DNA of 64,000 nucleotides, from the NCBI RefSeq assembly GCF_011397635.1, contig NC_064765.1:1-64000 (forward strand), given 5' to 3'. A program made the translations under genes and the position numbers. Position 1 is the stretch's first letter; each line of letters opens with the position of its first letter. This DNA is from Epinephelus fuscoguttatus. Its lineage: Eukaryota; Chordata; Actinopteri; Perciformes; Serranidae. Shown here one piece after another: positions 45,543-58,700 of this stretch. The notes under the pieces were generated by a model that did no database searches, had not been told where the DNA came from, and saw only the letters and a list, made by a program, of their open reading frames with translations.

Positions 45543-48500
45543 GGGAGGGGGGGGGTGAGGCTGCAGAATAACAGGATGGGCAGTAAAAAAAAACAAAAAA
45601 CAAAGGGAAATGTAAGTGTGGTCTTCTTTGTTTGTGTCAGTCACACGACGAGCAGCCATCAGATCATCTGATATAATACCTCCACTTCCACCTATTCATT
45701 TCTCCAGGCTTTAATCCTTTCTGCAGCCGCAGCATCCGGCCCCAAACAATGGTGCCCACCTCCATTCACTGGAACTTCCAACAGGCCAAACAGAACAGTA
45801 AATCAGGATTTCCTCCCCTGACCTCTGAGGTGATTTAAAATAAGACCGAAAAAATGATTTTTATCTGATATTCTGAATCATAAACTGTTTCTAAACTAAA
45901 AACACACAAATCTAAAATGTCTAATGAAACCAGTTTGTTCCCAGTTACATGAGTGGGATTTGTCTCACGACAACGGGACAGGAAATCTTTATCGGATTAT
46001 GTCCGACACTTTGGCAGTGAGCCGTCATTATTAGGGGGCGAGGTCTTTCCTGGAAATCAATAGTCTGTCTGGTAGATGAAGTTAATAAAGTTCTTGGTAA
46101 ATGCTGGAAATTCCTGTCTGTCTCCTCCTCTTCCTCACCTGGACGTATGGGGGCCTCATCAGAGCACAGTGTTGAGACAGCGTCTCTGTCCGACTGGAAA
46201 GCTGCTTAAAGTCTTCATCATTGGTGAGCCACTTCCTCGTCATCATCCTCCTCAGGTACGGCTGGAGAAACAGGAAGCAACGACACAAAACAACTGATGA
46301 CAGGGTGCTTTTATCTTGCCACAGCCCCATCTGCGTTATTCTCTACCTGTCCACCAGGTGTCCTCAGACTGGTCCCAGTCATCTGACCCTCCTCCCAGTA
46401 ACATCCCCACCTCATTGTTATTCTCTAACTGTCCACCAGGCGTCCTTGGACTAGTGTTGTCACAGTACCAAAATTGGGACCCACTGTATGATACCAGTGA
46501 CAGTATCACGATTCTGAGTAGTATCACGATACCACAGCAAAAATGAGGCAGATGTGCCTTTTGTCATTTATAAAAAATATAAATCACTTTTCTATAATAC
46601 ATCAATGATATTTCAATGGAATAAATTACTTACTGACTTATTCATACTTCAAAAACAGCATCAATAAGTGATTAACATAGGGGGGATCAAAATAAAATAA
46701 AAATCAACCAGCCACCCTCCTCCCCTGACAAGTAAAGAACAGTCCCTTCAGTGCAGTGAGGTTTGTGGACCGTTACCTGCCACAAAGAGAGAAATGTGAA
46801 CAGCTCGTTTCTCCTCTGACACGTCACATACCTGTGTGCCGCCACGGCTCAGCTATTCAGGTACATCTGGGCAGTCATGACACCAACAAAGAGGAAATTA
46901 TTGGAGCCGGACTCCTCTGTCGCCGGTAAGCCATTATCTTGCGCCGCAGAGCACTATGACCGCCTTATTCCTCTCTGTGACGCCCGTTCAACCCACAACC
47001 GGCAGGATTTGCCTTTCGTTTCTGCTGCTGGTTGAAATCTGTACTCGCACAGTGTGCTCCTGAATGATTTCTTTTGCTCACACAAAACTATTTCTAGTCG
47101 CAAATGCGAGTAAAATGCTCGCACTGTAGAGCTCTGTGGAAAACAAATCACTGTAGCATATATAAAAAAATCTAGCCTACAAGTAAAAACAATAATATGA
47201 TACCATAATGCCCAAACATTATGGTATCATATGTCACGTGGTGCTTAAATGGTGTTTAACCCTATGGGCCCAATCGACGCATAGTGCGTCCAAATTCACA
47301 CCCGTTCTTCTTTACTGATTTTCTCCACAATCGTGCATCATAGTGAGAAGCCACGCATATCACGTCAAACAGCGGAATTGTAGCTTTCCGACAAGGCCAA
47401 GCGCTTGTCGGTAATCCAATGTTTTCACAGCGAAAAACAATGATAAAATTACACTAAAATTATGTATAACAGAGTTTTCATACAACTTTGCACACACATT
47501 ACTTTTGGATGGATTACTCGCGAGTGCAGGGTCACACAGAAATGCCACACATATCACATGAAAGCGCAGGACCAGAGGTTTCCAGTGATACCACACACAT
47601 CATTGTACTGTCATCCCATCACGCTATAAATACAGATCAGTTGTCTACAAAATAAAAACCTGACGAATTTCTTTACAATCCATGATACAGATCTTGTTAT
47701 CAGTCACTTCATATAGTGAGGAATATCGTATCTTACCACGTCTTAGGCTTGCGTGTGTTTCTCCCTGTCTATCCGCATTTGTAGTCCGGCTTTCAAGATG
47801 CAAATATCTCCATATTGTCCAGCTGACACTCCATCAAACTTTGTATGACAAGACCAGCCACTTCACCTTTGCGCACCCAGACAACTGCAGCCTAATTATG
47901 CATGCTGACAGGGCCGTAGTCACCATATACATTGAGGGGGACACGTGCTTTTTCTATGATCTTAGATGTAAATATTGCATGTTTCCTTCAGATAAAACAC
48001 ATTTTTGACTTGTGAATGAGTCAATGGAATTTCTTGCAATAATGAAAAAATACTGGCAATCATGTCCGCCTGGCACAAACCACATGTTTTGGACAGCTGT
48101 GAAGTGACAGAATGTCCCAGCATCATGGTTCTTACATTGCCAGATTCCAGAGAGTCTGCCCTCTTCATATATGGCAGATTATGTCTTCTTCCAACTTGCT
48201 ATGGTGAGATACATGTAAAAATGTAAGAATTTAGTAACACAGATTTTTTTTTTCATTGATATAAAAATGAATAAATACAGACACAGAGAAGGACATGAAT
48301 TGATGGCAAATCTGGTTAGCCCACATTGTCCTGAAAAAACAAGATATAGCATGTGTATGTAGCCTTTATAATGACTGTGATATGAGCTTAAAAATAAAGG
48401 CAGTAAAAATACCTCAAAAAGGCCTAGGGCCCATAGGGTTAAGCACCACGGCCTACTGTTGGTGCAACACTACCTCAGACTGGTCCCAGTCACCTAACCT

Positions 48501-51500
48501 TCCTCCCAGTCACATCCCCACCTCATTGTTATTCTCTACCTGTCCACTAGGTGTCCTCAGACTGGTCCCAGTCACCTAACCTTCCTCCCAGTCACATCCC
48601 CACCTCATTGTTATTCTCTACCTGTCCACCAGGTGTTCTCAGACTGGTCCCAGTCACCTGACCCTCCTCCACCTGCTCACCTGTTTTCACTTCCCTTCAT
48701 CGGCCCTGCAGAAACCTCGTTCCTGGTATTCTGGTCACCTGACTGTCCCTGCCCACTGCTCACTTGTTTCCTTCGTTAGTGTTCGTTCACACTGATTCAC
48801 GTCTCAGCCAGACAAAATAAAACATTTGCTTCTGGTGGTTAATGAAATTCTCATCTTCACATTGTTTGGAGTTAAACTTTGACTGATCATGTCACAGCTT
48901 CCAAACTGATGGGCCAGCGTTTCACCTCCGAGCCAACTATGACCTTACAGCAGATCAAAAACTCACAAACTCCATCCACACTGCTGAAACTCTGACAGCC
49001 AGTTAATGATGTTCTGATCACAACTGATGCAAATTCAGCCAATCATAGTAAAGTCTGCACCATCTCATAACAAATGAGCAAAACTTTACTGCAAATTTGA
49101 CTTTTTAAAACAGGTCAAAACTCATTTCATCACAGAGTCACGTGCAGCAAATCAATTCTCTGTTTATCATGAGACTGATGCTGCGTACCGCTAACTGTTA
49201 GCATCACACAGCTAAAGTTACCTGAACTTATTAACAGATTTAACAGCAGAGTCACTCACAGTGACAGGGCTAACTGTTAGCATCACACAGCTGATCAGTA
49301 GTGATCGGCTGTTGCCTGCAGCCTGTGGAATCCTGCAGAGACTGAGAAACACGGACCTTATGACCCAAAAGAAGGAAAACGGCCTCATTAAAGTGATTTC
49401 ATATCAACACCACCTGAAATGTTTTTCACTGAGGTTGTATCGTCTCCAGTTAACCTCTGTTCTTTGAGCGTTTTTTGACTTTTCGGCAGTCTTTGCCTAA
49501 AAACAACAGATTTGAGATTTTGGGTTTTGGACCTGGGATTTTCTGGCTCAACACCTGAATTGAGACGAGTTAAGATCACAGACTGGAACAAGTGATGAAT
49601 AATAAACCTGCTTGCTAGCTTGGCTTAGCTTAGCTTGGCTGAATAGAGAATGTGAAGTTGATGTACAGTCTTGTGTGGATCGTTTTGCTGTGATATGTGA
49701 TTTGCTGACACATGACTGTGTGGACGTGCTGACGTATTGCGGTAAGCGAGTTGTGTCATTTCCGGTGTTTCTGTGACAGCGTCTCTGTACTGCTCTGGTG
49801 AATTCTACTAGCCTGCTTTCTCACTTCAGTTGTTTTAACCCTCTGCGGTCCAGAACTGCGCCGGCGCGTCAAAATCACGTGACCGATTTGAGACAACGTA
49901 GCAGCAACACGCAGCCTCACTGAGTCTCTGTTTCATTTTGTGTGGAAAGTGCAAACTTCAAACTTTGTACCACTTTTTAAATCGTCTTGATAGGCCATAT
50001 AAAACCGGACTTATGATAAATAATAAACGCCATGATTTTCCTGAATATTGTTGTCACGTTTAATCCATGTTTGATGCAGGAAGAAAAACAAAAACACAAA
50101 ATGACACCCCCTTTCCTATTGGTTGAAAAATGCACCATGTCAACCAATCACAAAATTGTATGGCAACACACATCATTTGTTCCTGGGGAAGAGGGGGAAG
50201 TTGTGGGAGTGATGGCAGTGAGAGAGACAGCAGCGAGAGAGACAGCGATCGCGATCACAGATAGAGTTGGGATTTGTGACGTTTAGCGTGTTTGGAGTGT
50301 ATAGTTAGTGTGTGGTGTAGTGTGTTTTGGAAGAGGAGAGAGGAAAATGAGCCTCTGACGTCCGCATTGAGCGGTACTCGCAGGTCCGCACAGAGGAGTG
50401 GACAGTGTGGCAGGGCACGCCCACCAGGTCCGGATCTCCGTTTGCTCAGGCAGCTGAGCCACACAGTGTGTGTCACTCCTCCTGTTGTCCTCCTGTTGAT
50501 CTCCTGTTGATCTCCTGTTGTGTCCTCCTCCAGTAGTGTGTTGTGGTGGACAGGAACTGTTTTTCAGAGTGGCACAAATAATTTGTGTGAAATCACGTAG
50601 GAGAAAAGCAAGCACTCTCAAAATAAATCCCCTAGAAAGGTGCACGACCAAAAACAGCGACAAACACAGACGTTTCGACAGAAGAAGACTTTATGTCGAA
50701 ACGTCTGTGTTTCTGGTACTGCCACCCAAGTTCGTTTATTAAATTTACCAAAAGGACATTTGTGAGTGCTGGCATTTTTCCCTTTGACAAATAATTTGTG
50801 TGGCATCTGATTGTTTTGTAAGTAGGCTAGTTGTTCAAAAACGCCTGAGGCATTGCTTGCATTTTAATGTAAATAGTTATGTATAAAGTTGTTGTTTGCT
50901 AAATTAGGACATATGTTTTTGAAGGTTACAACTTATATTTTTATTCTAAGTTACAAAAATGGTTCGTTAGACGTTTGTGGTTTTCACAGTAAAAAATCAA
51001 ACTTTTTCCTTCTCGAATTTTATGTTTTTTTGTGTGATTTTAGGTCCACTGTGGTAATACAGTATGTCAAAATGAAACAATAACTGTCAAGTCACACATA
51101 TGAGGTTGTGCTGAAAAGAATGATACCAAACAAGGCAAGGTAAACAGTTTTTTTTTTTAAATTTAAAGGTAAAATGAAAAGTAGTCAAAAACGGCCAATT
51201 ACCCCCTAGACCCCATAGGGTTCGTTGCTTTAACGTCTACTTCAAGTCTTAACCCACACTAGTTCTGTTTAAGCACTTATAGCTCTCTTCCTTTCTACAA
51301 CTTTCTCACTAATCTCTTAGCTGTTGTTTGCACGTTACTAGCCTTGGTAGCTACATTAGCTTAACAGTTAGCGATGGCTTCTCCCTCTGCTCTTTCTTGC
51401 TCGGTGTGCCAAATGTTCAGTTATGCCTCTGCCTCCTTTAGCGACAGTGGTAATTTATTTATTTATTGTAATAATTGTAATTGTAATAAGTGTAGCTTAT

Positions 51501-54500
51501 TTGCTGCGTTGGAGGCGAGGCTTAGTGAATTAGAAGCGTGGCTCCGCACCATGGAAAACCATTCAGTAGCTGCGGTAGTTAGCCAGCCCCCTGTAGCTGG
51601 TGCGGAGCCACATAGCATAGCCTTAGCCTCTGCTAACTGTCCTCCGGTAACTCCCGTTCAGCCGGGAGGTTGGACGGTTCGCCAGAAGCACAGCTCCAAG
51701 CCGGCCCACGGCTCACCACCAGCCTGTTCACGCTTTCCAACGGCTTTTCCCACTCAGCGACACACCCGCTGAGGATAAAACTCTGGTTATTGGCAGCTCT
51801 ATTCTGAGGAACGTGAAGTTAGCAACACCAGCGACCATAGTCAAATGTATCCCTGGGGCCAGAGCGGGCGACACTGAATCAAATTTAAAACTGCTGGCTA
51901 AAGCTAAACATAGATTCAGTAAGATTGTTATTCATGTCAGCGTCAATGACACCCGGTTACGCCAATCGGAGGTCACTAAAATTAATATTGCCTCAGTGTG
52001 TGAATATGTAAAAACGATGTCAGACTCCGTAGTTTTCTCTGGACCCCTCCCAAATCTGACCAGTGATGACATGTTTAGCCGCATGTCATCATCTAACCGC
52101 TGGCTGTCCAGGTGGTGTCCAGCAAACGATGTGGGCTTCGTTAATAATTGACAAACTTTCTGGGGAAAACCTGGTCTTATTAGGAGAGACAGCATTCATC
52201 CCACTTTGGATGGAGCTGCTCTCATTTCTAGGAACCTGGCAAACTTTATTAGTAATTTAAATCCCTGACAACCCAGAGTTGAGACCAGGACTCGGAGACG
52301 CAGTCCTATACGCCTCTCTGAGCTTCTAGTTCAGTTACCCAGCCATAGTTTTCATAGTTTTATACAAACGGTGTCTGTCCCCCGACCACCTAAATTATGT
52401 AAATCTAAAATTAAACAAAGAGGAGTTGTGCATAACAACCTCATAAAAATTAAAACCTCTCCTGTGACAGAAAGACAAAACAGGAGAATTAAATGCGGAC
52501 TGTTAAATATCAGGTCTCTATCGTCTAAAGCAGTGTTAGTAAACAAATTAATATCAGATAATCATATTGATTTACTCAGTCTCACTGAAACCTGGCTGTG
52601 TCAAGATGAATATGTCAGTCTAAATGAGTCCACTCCTCCCAGTCATAGTAATACCCACATTCCTCGAGGCAGCGGCCGAGGAGGAGTTGCAGCCATTTTT
52701 AACTCTAGCCTGTTAATCAGCCCTAAACCTAAACTAGATTATAATTCATTTGAAAGCCTCGTTCTTAGTCTTTTACATCCGACCTGGAAAACCTCACAGC
52801 CACTTTTATTTGTTATAGTGTACCGTGCTCCTGGCCCGTATTCTGAATTTGTATCTGAATTCTCGGAGTTTTTATCCAGTTTAGTTCTTAAATCAGATAA
52901 AGTTATTATTGTAGGCGATTTTAACATTCATGTCGACGTTGATAATGACTCCCTGGCTACCGCGTTTATCTCATTATTAGACTCCATTGGCTTCAGTCAG
53001 GGTGTACACGAACCCACTCACTGTTTTAACCATACCCTTGATCTAGTTCTGACGTATGGAATTGAAATTGATAACCTAAAAATCTTTCCACGGAATCCCT
53101 CGCTATCAGATCATTATCTGATTACTTTTGATTTCTTTTTACTCGATTACACGCCACTCAGCAACAGTTACTATACTAGATGTTTATCAGATAGTGCTGT
53201 CGCAAAATTTAAGGAAAAGATTAGTCCCTCAGTAACAGAGGTTTCCTGTACTGACTTTGATCATTTTGTCGATAGCGCCGTAGGCTCGCTGCGAACAACA
53301 CTTGACTCTGTAGCTCCTCTTAAAAAGAAGTTAAAAAAGCAAAGAAAGTTCGCTCCTTGGTATAACTCTCAAACCCCTAAGTTAAAACAAATATCGCGAA
53401 AATTTGAAAGGAATTGGCGATTAACCAAACTGGAAGAATCTCGTTTAATCTGGGCAGACAGTCTCAAAACTTATAAGAGGGGCCTCCGCAATGCCAGAGC
53501 AAACTATTACTCAGCTCTAATAGAAGACAATAAGAACAACCCCAGGTTTCTTTTCAGCACTGTAGCCAGGCTGACTGAGAGTCAGAGCTCTATTGAGCCT
53601 TGTATTCCTTTAGCCCTTAGCAGTAATGATTTTATGAGCTTTTTTAATGACAAAATTCTAACTATTAGAGGCAAAATTCATGACCTCCTGTCCTCAGATA
53701 GTACCTATCTAACCTCAAACACAGCTGTAAAACCTAATATATATTTAGATTGCTTCTCCCCAATTTCTCTTCAAGAATTGACCGCAGTGATTTCTTCATC
53801 CAAATCATCAACGTGGCTACTTAAGGAGGTCTTTCCTTTAGTTAACACTCATATATTAGATATGATCAATATATCCTTATTAGCAGGCTATGTACCACAG
53901 TCTTTTAAGGTAGCTGTAATTAAACCTCTCCTAAAAAAGCCCACCCTGAATCCAGAGGTGTTAGCCAACTATAGACCAACATCTAATCTTCCCTTTATGT
54001 CAAAGATCCTTGAGAAAGTAGTCGCAGACCAGCTGTGTGATTTTCTCCATGATAATAATTTATTTGAGGAATTTCAGTCAGGATTTAGAGTGCATCATAG
54101 CACTGAGACAGCACTAGTTAAAATTACAAATGACCTTCTGATTGCTTCAGACAAAGGACTCGTCTCGGTACTTGTTTTATTACATCTTAGTGCGGCGTTT
54201 GACACAATTGACCATCAAATTCTACTGCAGAGACTGGATCACTTAATTGGCCTAAAAGGTTCTGTACGGAGCTGGTTTAAATCTTATTAATCTGATTGTT
54301 TTCAGTTTGTTCACGTTCATAATGAATCATCCTTATGTACCAAAGTTTGTTTTGGACTTCCGCAAGGTTCTGTGCTCGGACCAATCCTATTTACTCTATA
54401 TATGCTTCCTTTAGGTAACATCATTAGAAATCACTCTATAAATTTTTATTGTTATACGGATGATACACAGTTGTATTTATCGATGAAGCCAGAAGAAAGT

Positions 54501-55748
54501 AACCAATTAACCAAACTCCATAACTGCCTTAAAGACATAAAAACCTGGATGAGCACCAATTTCCTGATGTTAAATTCAGACAAAACTGAAGTTATTGTTC
54601 TTGGCCCCAAACAACTCAGAGACTCTTTATCTGATGACATAGTTTCTCTAGATGGCATTGCTCTGGCCTCTAGCACTACCGTAAGAAACCTCGGAGTAAT
54701 ATTTGATCAAGATTTGTCTTTTAATTCTTATTTAAAACAAACCTCACAGACTGCATTTTTTCATCTGCGTAATATTGCGAAAATTAGGCCTATCCTGACC
54801 CGAAACGATGCAGAAAAATTGGTCCACGCTTTTGTGACCTCGAGGCTGGATTACTGTAACTCTCTATTATCAGGTAGCTCTAGTAAGTCCTTAAAAACTC
54901 TCCAGCTGATCGACAATGCGGCAGCATGTGTACTGACAGGAACTAAGAAAAGAGATCATATTTTTCCTGTTTTAACTTCTCTGCACTGGCTTATTGTAAA
55001 ATCCACACTTGTATTTAAAATCATTCTCCTCAAAGCTCGAAATGGTCAGGCTCCGCCATATCTTAGAGAGCTCATAGTACCTTATTATCCCAGAACACTG
55101 CGCTCTGAGAACGCAGTGGTCCCTAAAGTCTCCAAAGTAGATCAGGAGCCAGAGCCTTCAGCTATCAGGCTCCTCTCCTGTGGAATCATCTTCCTGTTAC
55201 GGTCCGGGAGGCAGACACCGTCTCCACATTTAAGACTAGACTTAAGACTTTCCTCTTTGATAAAGCTTATAGTTAGGGCTGGCTCAGGCTTGCCCTGTAC
55301 CAGCCCCTAGTTAGGCTGACTTAGGCCTAGTCTGCCGGAGGACCCCTCTATAATACACCGGGCACCTTCTCTCCTTCTCTCTCTCTCTCTCGTATTCTAT
55401 TACTACATCTTGCTAACTCGGCCATTCTGGATGTCACTAACTCGGCATCTTCTCCGGAGCCTTTGTGCTCCACTGTCTCTCAGATTAACTCATATCACAG
55501 CGGTGCCTGGACAGCGTGACGTGTGTGGTTGTGCTGCTGCCGTGGTCCCGCCAGATGCCTCCTGCTGCTGCTGCCATCATTAGTCATTAGTCATACTTCT
55601 ACTGTTATTATACACATATGACTATTGTCACACATGTATACTGCCAGATATTAATACATACTTTCAACATATTGTACCACAGTAGCCAGAACTATAACTA
55701 TATTATTACTTTCAACAATGTTGTTGTAAGCTACTGTCATTACCTGCA

Positions 55749-55779
<31 letters not shown>

Positions 55780-58700
55780 ATCTCTGTCTCATTGTGTCAT
55801 GTGGATTACTGTTAATTTATCATGTTGATCTGTTCTGTACGACATCTATTGCACGTCTGTCCGTCCTGGAAGAGGGATCCCTCCTCAGTTGCTCTTCCTG
55901 AGGTTTCTACCGTTTTTTGCCCGTTAAAGGGTTTTTTGGGGAGTTTTTCCTGATCAGCTGTGAGGGTCCTAAGGACAGAGGGATGTTGTATGCTGTAAAG
56001 CCCTGTGAGGCAAATTGTGATTTGTGATATTGGGCTTTATAAATAAAATTGATTGATTGATTGATTGATAGTCGAGTTTCTGTACTTGGACAAACTTATC
56101 AGGACTGACGACACAGATCCATCTGAGCTGGCAGCCTGAGGCTGGATTATAAACTAAACTTGCACCAATTAATCGGCAGTGCTCGGAATTGGGACAGTTT
56201 TCATGTGATCGGCCATGACCTGCGATCAGTCTAAAATATGCTGATTTTTTTTTTACCAACATTCTTTTTATTGTTATCACAACATAACAACGAAATACAA
56301 AGAAATACAATTACATGTCTTGAACAAACATGTCAACCCCCCTCCCCGCCCTTTCAAATTATTCCAATTCTTGGTTGGGGATCAGGTTAGTGAGTTAGTC
56401 CATTTTAGTCCATTGTATAGGACCAGAACAGCAGTTTCCTCCTGAGAGGAGTTTGGCCGTCTGACGCTGCTGCTCTCTTCTGCCATGGCAAATTAAACTC
56501 TCATTACGCCTTCGCACGGCGCATTTAAGGGCAAGGAGAGGGGCTCTTTTGATTGGTGTGATGTGTGTAAAACCCACTCCACGCCTTCTCTCCTCCCTCT
56601 TTCCGACTTGCGCAGGTAGGAGGGACGGAGGTGGGAAAGAGGAGTAGCTGCGCCAGCACGCACGGTGTGACAAACTTGCAAAATCCGCCTGGCCACACCC
56701 AGTTGGCGAAGCACAGGTGCACTGCACCCCCGCCTCACCCAGTCTGCGAAACTAGAGCCCATTATGTTGATCAGTACTGTACGTCATCTATTGCATGTCT
56801 GTCCGTCCTGGAAGAGGGATCCCTCCTCAGTTGCTCTTCCTTAGGTTTCTACCATTTTTTCCCTGTTAAAGGGTTTTTTTGGGGAGTTTTTCCTGATCAG
56901 CTGTGAGGGTCATAAGGACAGAGGGATGTCGTATGCTGTAAAGCCCTGTGAGGCAAACTGTGATTTGTGATATTGGGCTTTATAAATAAATTTGATTGAT
57001 TGATCGATTGATTGATTGATTGATTGTCTTGTCTTGTCTTGTCTCGTCTTGTCTTACAGTAACTGACTGCCTTTGGACAGGTATCCTGGTACTGTCTGGT
57101 CTTGTCTCATCCCGTCTCGTCTTACAGTAACTGACTCAAAAGCATCAAATATAGTGTCAAGAACTCAGTATTCTTTTTTCAGTTCCTCTGTTATAAAACT
57201 ACATAACAACATGGCCGCTCTCTGATATAATAATACTGATGTGTGACTATACCTTGACCTCCTCTTTGAACTGCTCCTCCAGCTCCTGTATGAGTCTGAT
57301 GATCAGACATTCTGCCTCTTTTCTGAAGGCTCTCACTTCCTGTGGACTGGTGTCCTTATAGACGTCCATGTGCTCCCTGCAGGAGGACAAACAGCATCAC
57401 TGATGGAGGTTACCACGTTTCGCATTTTACTGTACTGCAGTATTTTTTACATCATCAAACTGAAGACTGTCATACTTTTACTTAAATGTAACTTCAATAT
57501 TTTTAACCTGAACCGTGTTCTCACATGTTATGCTATAAATACAGTCTGGTGGTGATGGTTAAATAGTTTACATAAATACAGTCTGGTTCGGTGATGGTTA
57601 AATAGTTTATATAAATACAGTCTGGTGGTGATGGCTAAATAGTTTATATGAATACAGTCTGGTGATGATGGTTAAATAGTTTATATAAATACAGTCTGGT
57701 TCGGTGATGGTTAAATAGTTTCTATAAATACAGTCTGGTGGTGATGATTAAAAAGTTTATATAACAGTCTGGTGGTGATGGTTAAATAGTGTATATATAC
57801 AGTCTGGTGGTGATGGTTAAAAAGTTTATATAACAGTCTGGTGGTGATGGTTAAATAGTGTATATATACAGTGTGATGGTGATGGTTAAAAAGTTTATAT
57901 AACAGTCTGGTGGTGATGGTTAAATAGTGTATATATACAGTCTGGTGGTGATGATTAAAAAGTTTATATAACAGTCTGGTGGTGATGGTTAAATAGTTTA
58001 TATAAATACAGTCTGGTTCGGTGATGGTTAAATAGTTTATATAACTGCAGTCTGGTGGTGATGGTTAAATAGTTTCTATAAATACAGTCTGGTGGTGATG
58101 ATTAAAAAGTTTATATAACAGTCTGGTGGTGATGGTTAAATAGTGTATATATACAGTCTGGTGGTGATGATTAAAAAGTTTATATAACAGTCTGGTGGTG
58201 ATGGTTAAAAAGTGTATATATACAGTCTGGTGGTGATGATTAAAAAGTTTATATAACAGTCTGGTGGTGATGATTAAAAAGTTTATATAACAGTCTGGTG
58301 GTGATGGTTAAATAGTGTATATATATAGTCTGGTGGTGATGATTAAAAAGTTTATATAACAGTCTGGTTCGGTGATGGTTAAATAGTTTATATAAATACA
58401 GTCTGGTGGTGATGGTTAAATAGTTTCTATAAATACAGTCTGGTGGTGATGATTAAAAAGTTTATATAACAGTCTGGTGGTGATGGTTAAATAGTGTATA
58501 TATACAGTGTGGTGGTGATGGTTAAAAAGTTTATATAACAGTCTGGTGGTGATGATTAAAAAGTTTATATAACAGTCTGGTGGTGATGATTAAAAAGTTT
58601 ATATAACAGTCTGGTGGTGATGGTTAAATAGTTTATATAAATACAGTCTGGTTCGGTGATGGTTAAATAGTTTATATAACTGCAGTCTGGTGGTGATGGT

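Larger units (their letters stand above)
46325..48690. repeat. 82-bp tandem array split by a transposon
   Basis: Units with cctcagactggtcccagtca occur at 46362 and 46444, then at 48473, 48555 and about 48637, all at 82-bp spacing once the 2.0-kb insert (46452-48472) is removed. Confidence 0.8.
49740..56070 (+). mobile_element. L2-like LINE copy B, near full length, inactive
   Basis: Order: 5' UTR (interrupted at 49839-51220), ORF1 with Cys-rich and SGNH parts (51374-52270), ORF2 with endonuclease and RT (52371-55276), a 3' UTR with CT tracts, and a 3' end ttgtgatttgtgatattgggctttataaataaa followed by (TTGA)n. The 5' limit is approximate. Highly similar to copy A over shared parts. Lies in gene 2 intron 7, antisense to the gene. 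Confidence 0.8.

Noticed and set aside
56395-56762. Overlapping minus-strand frames of 65-110 codons
   Set aside because: Three frames are open together because the block is GC-rich; no domain and no splice context.
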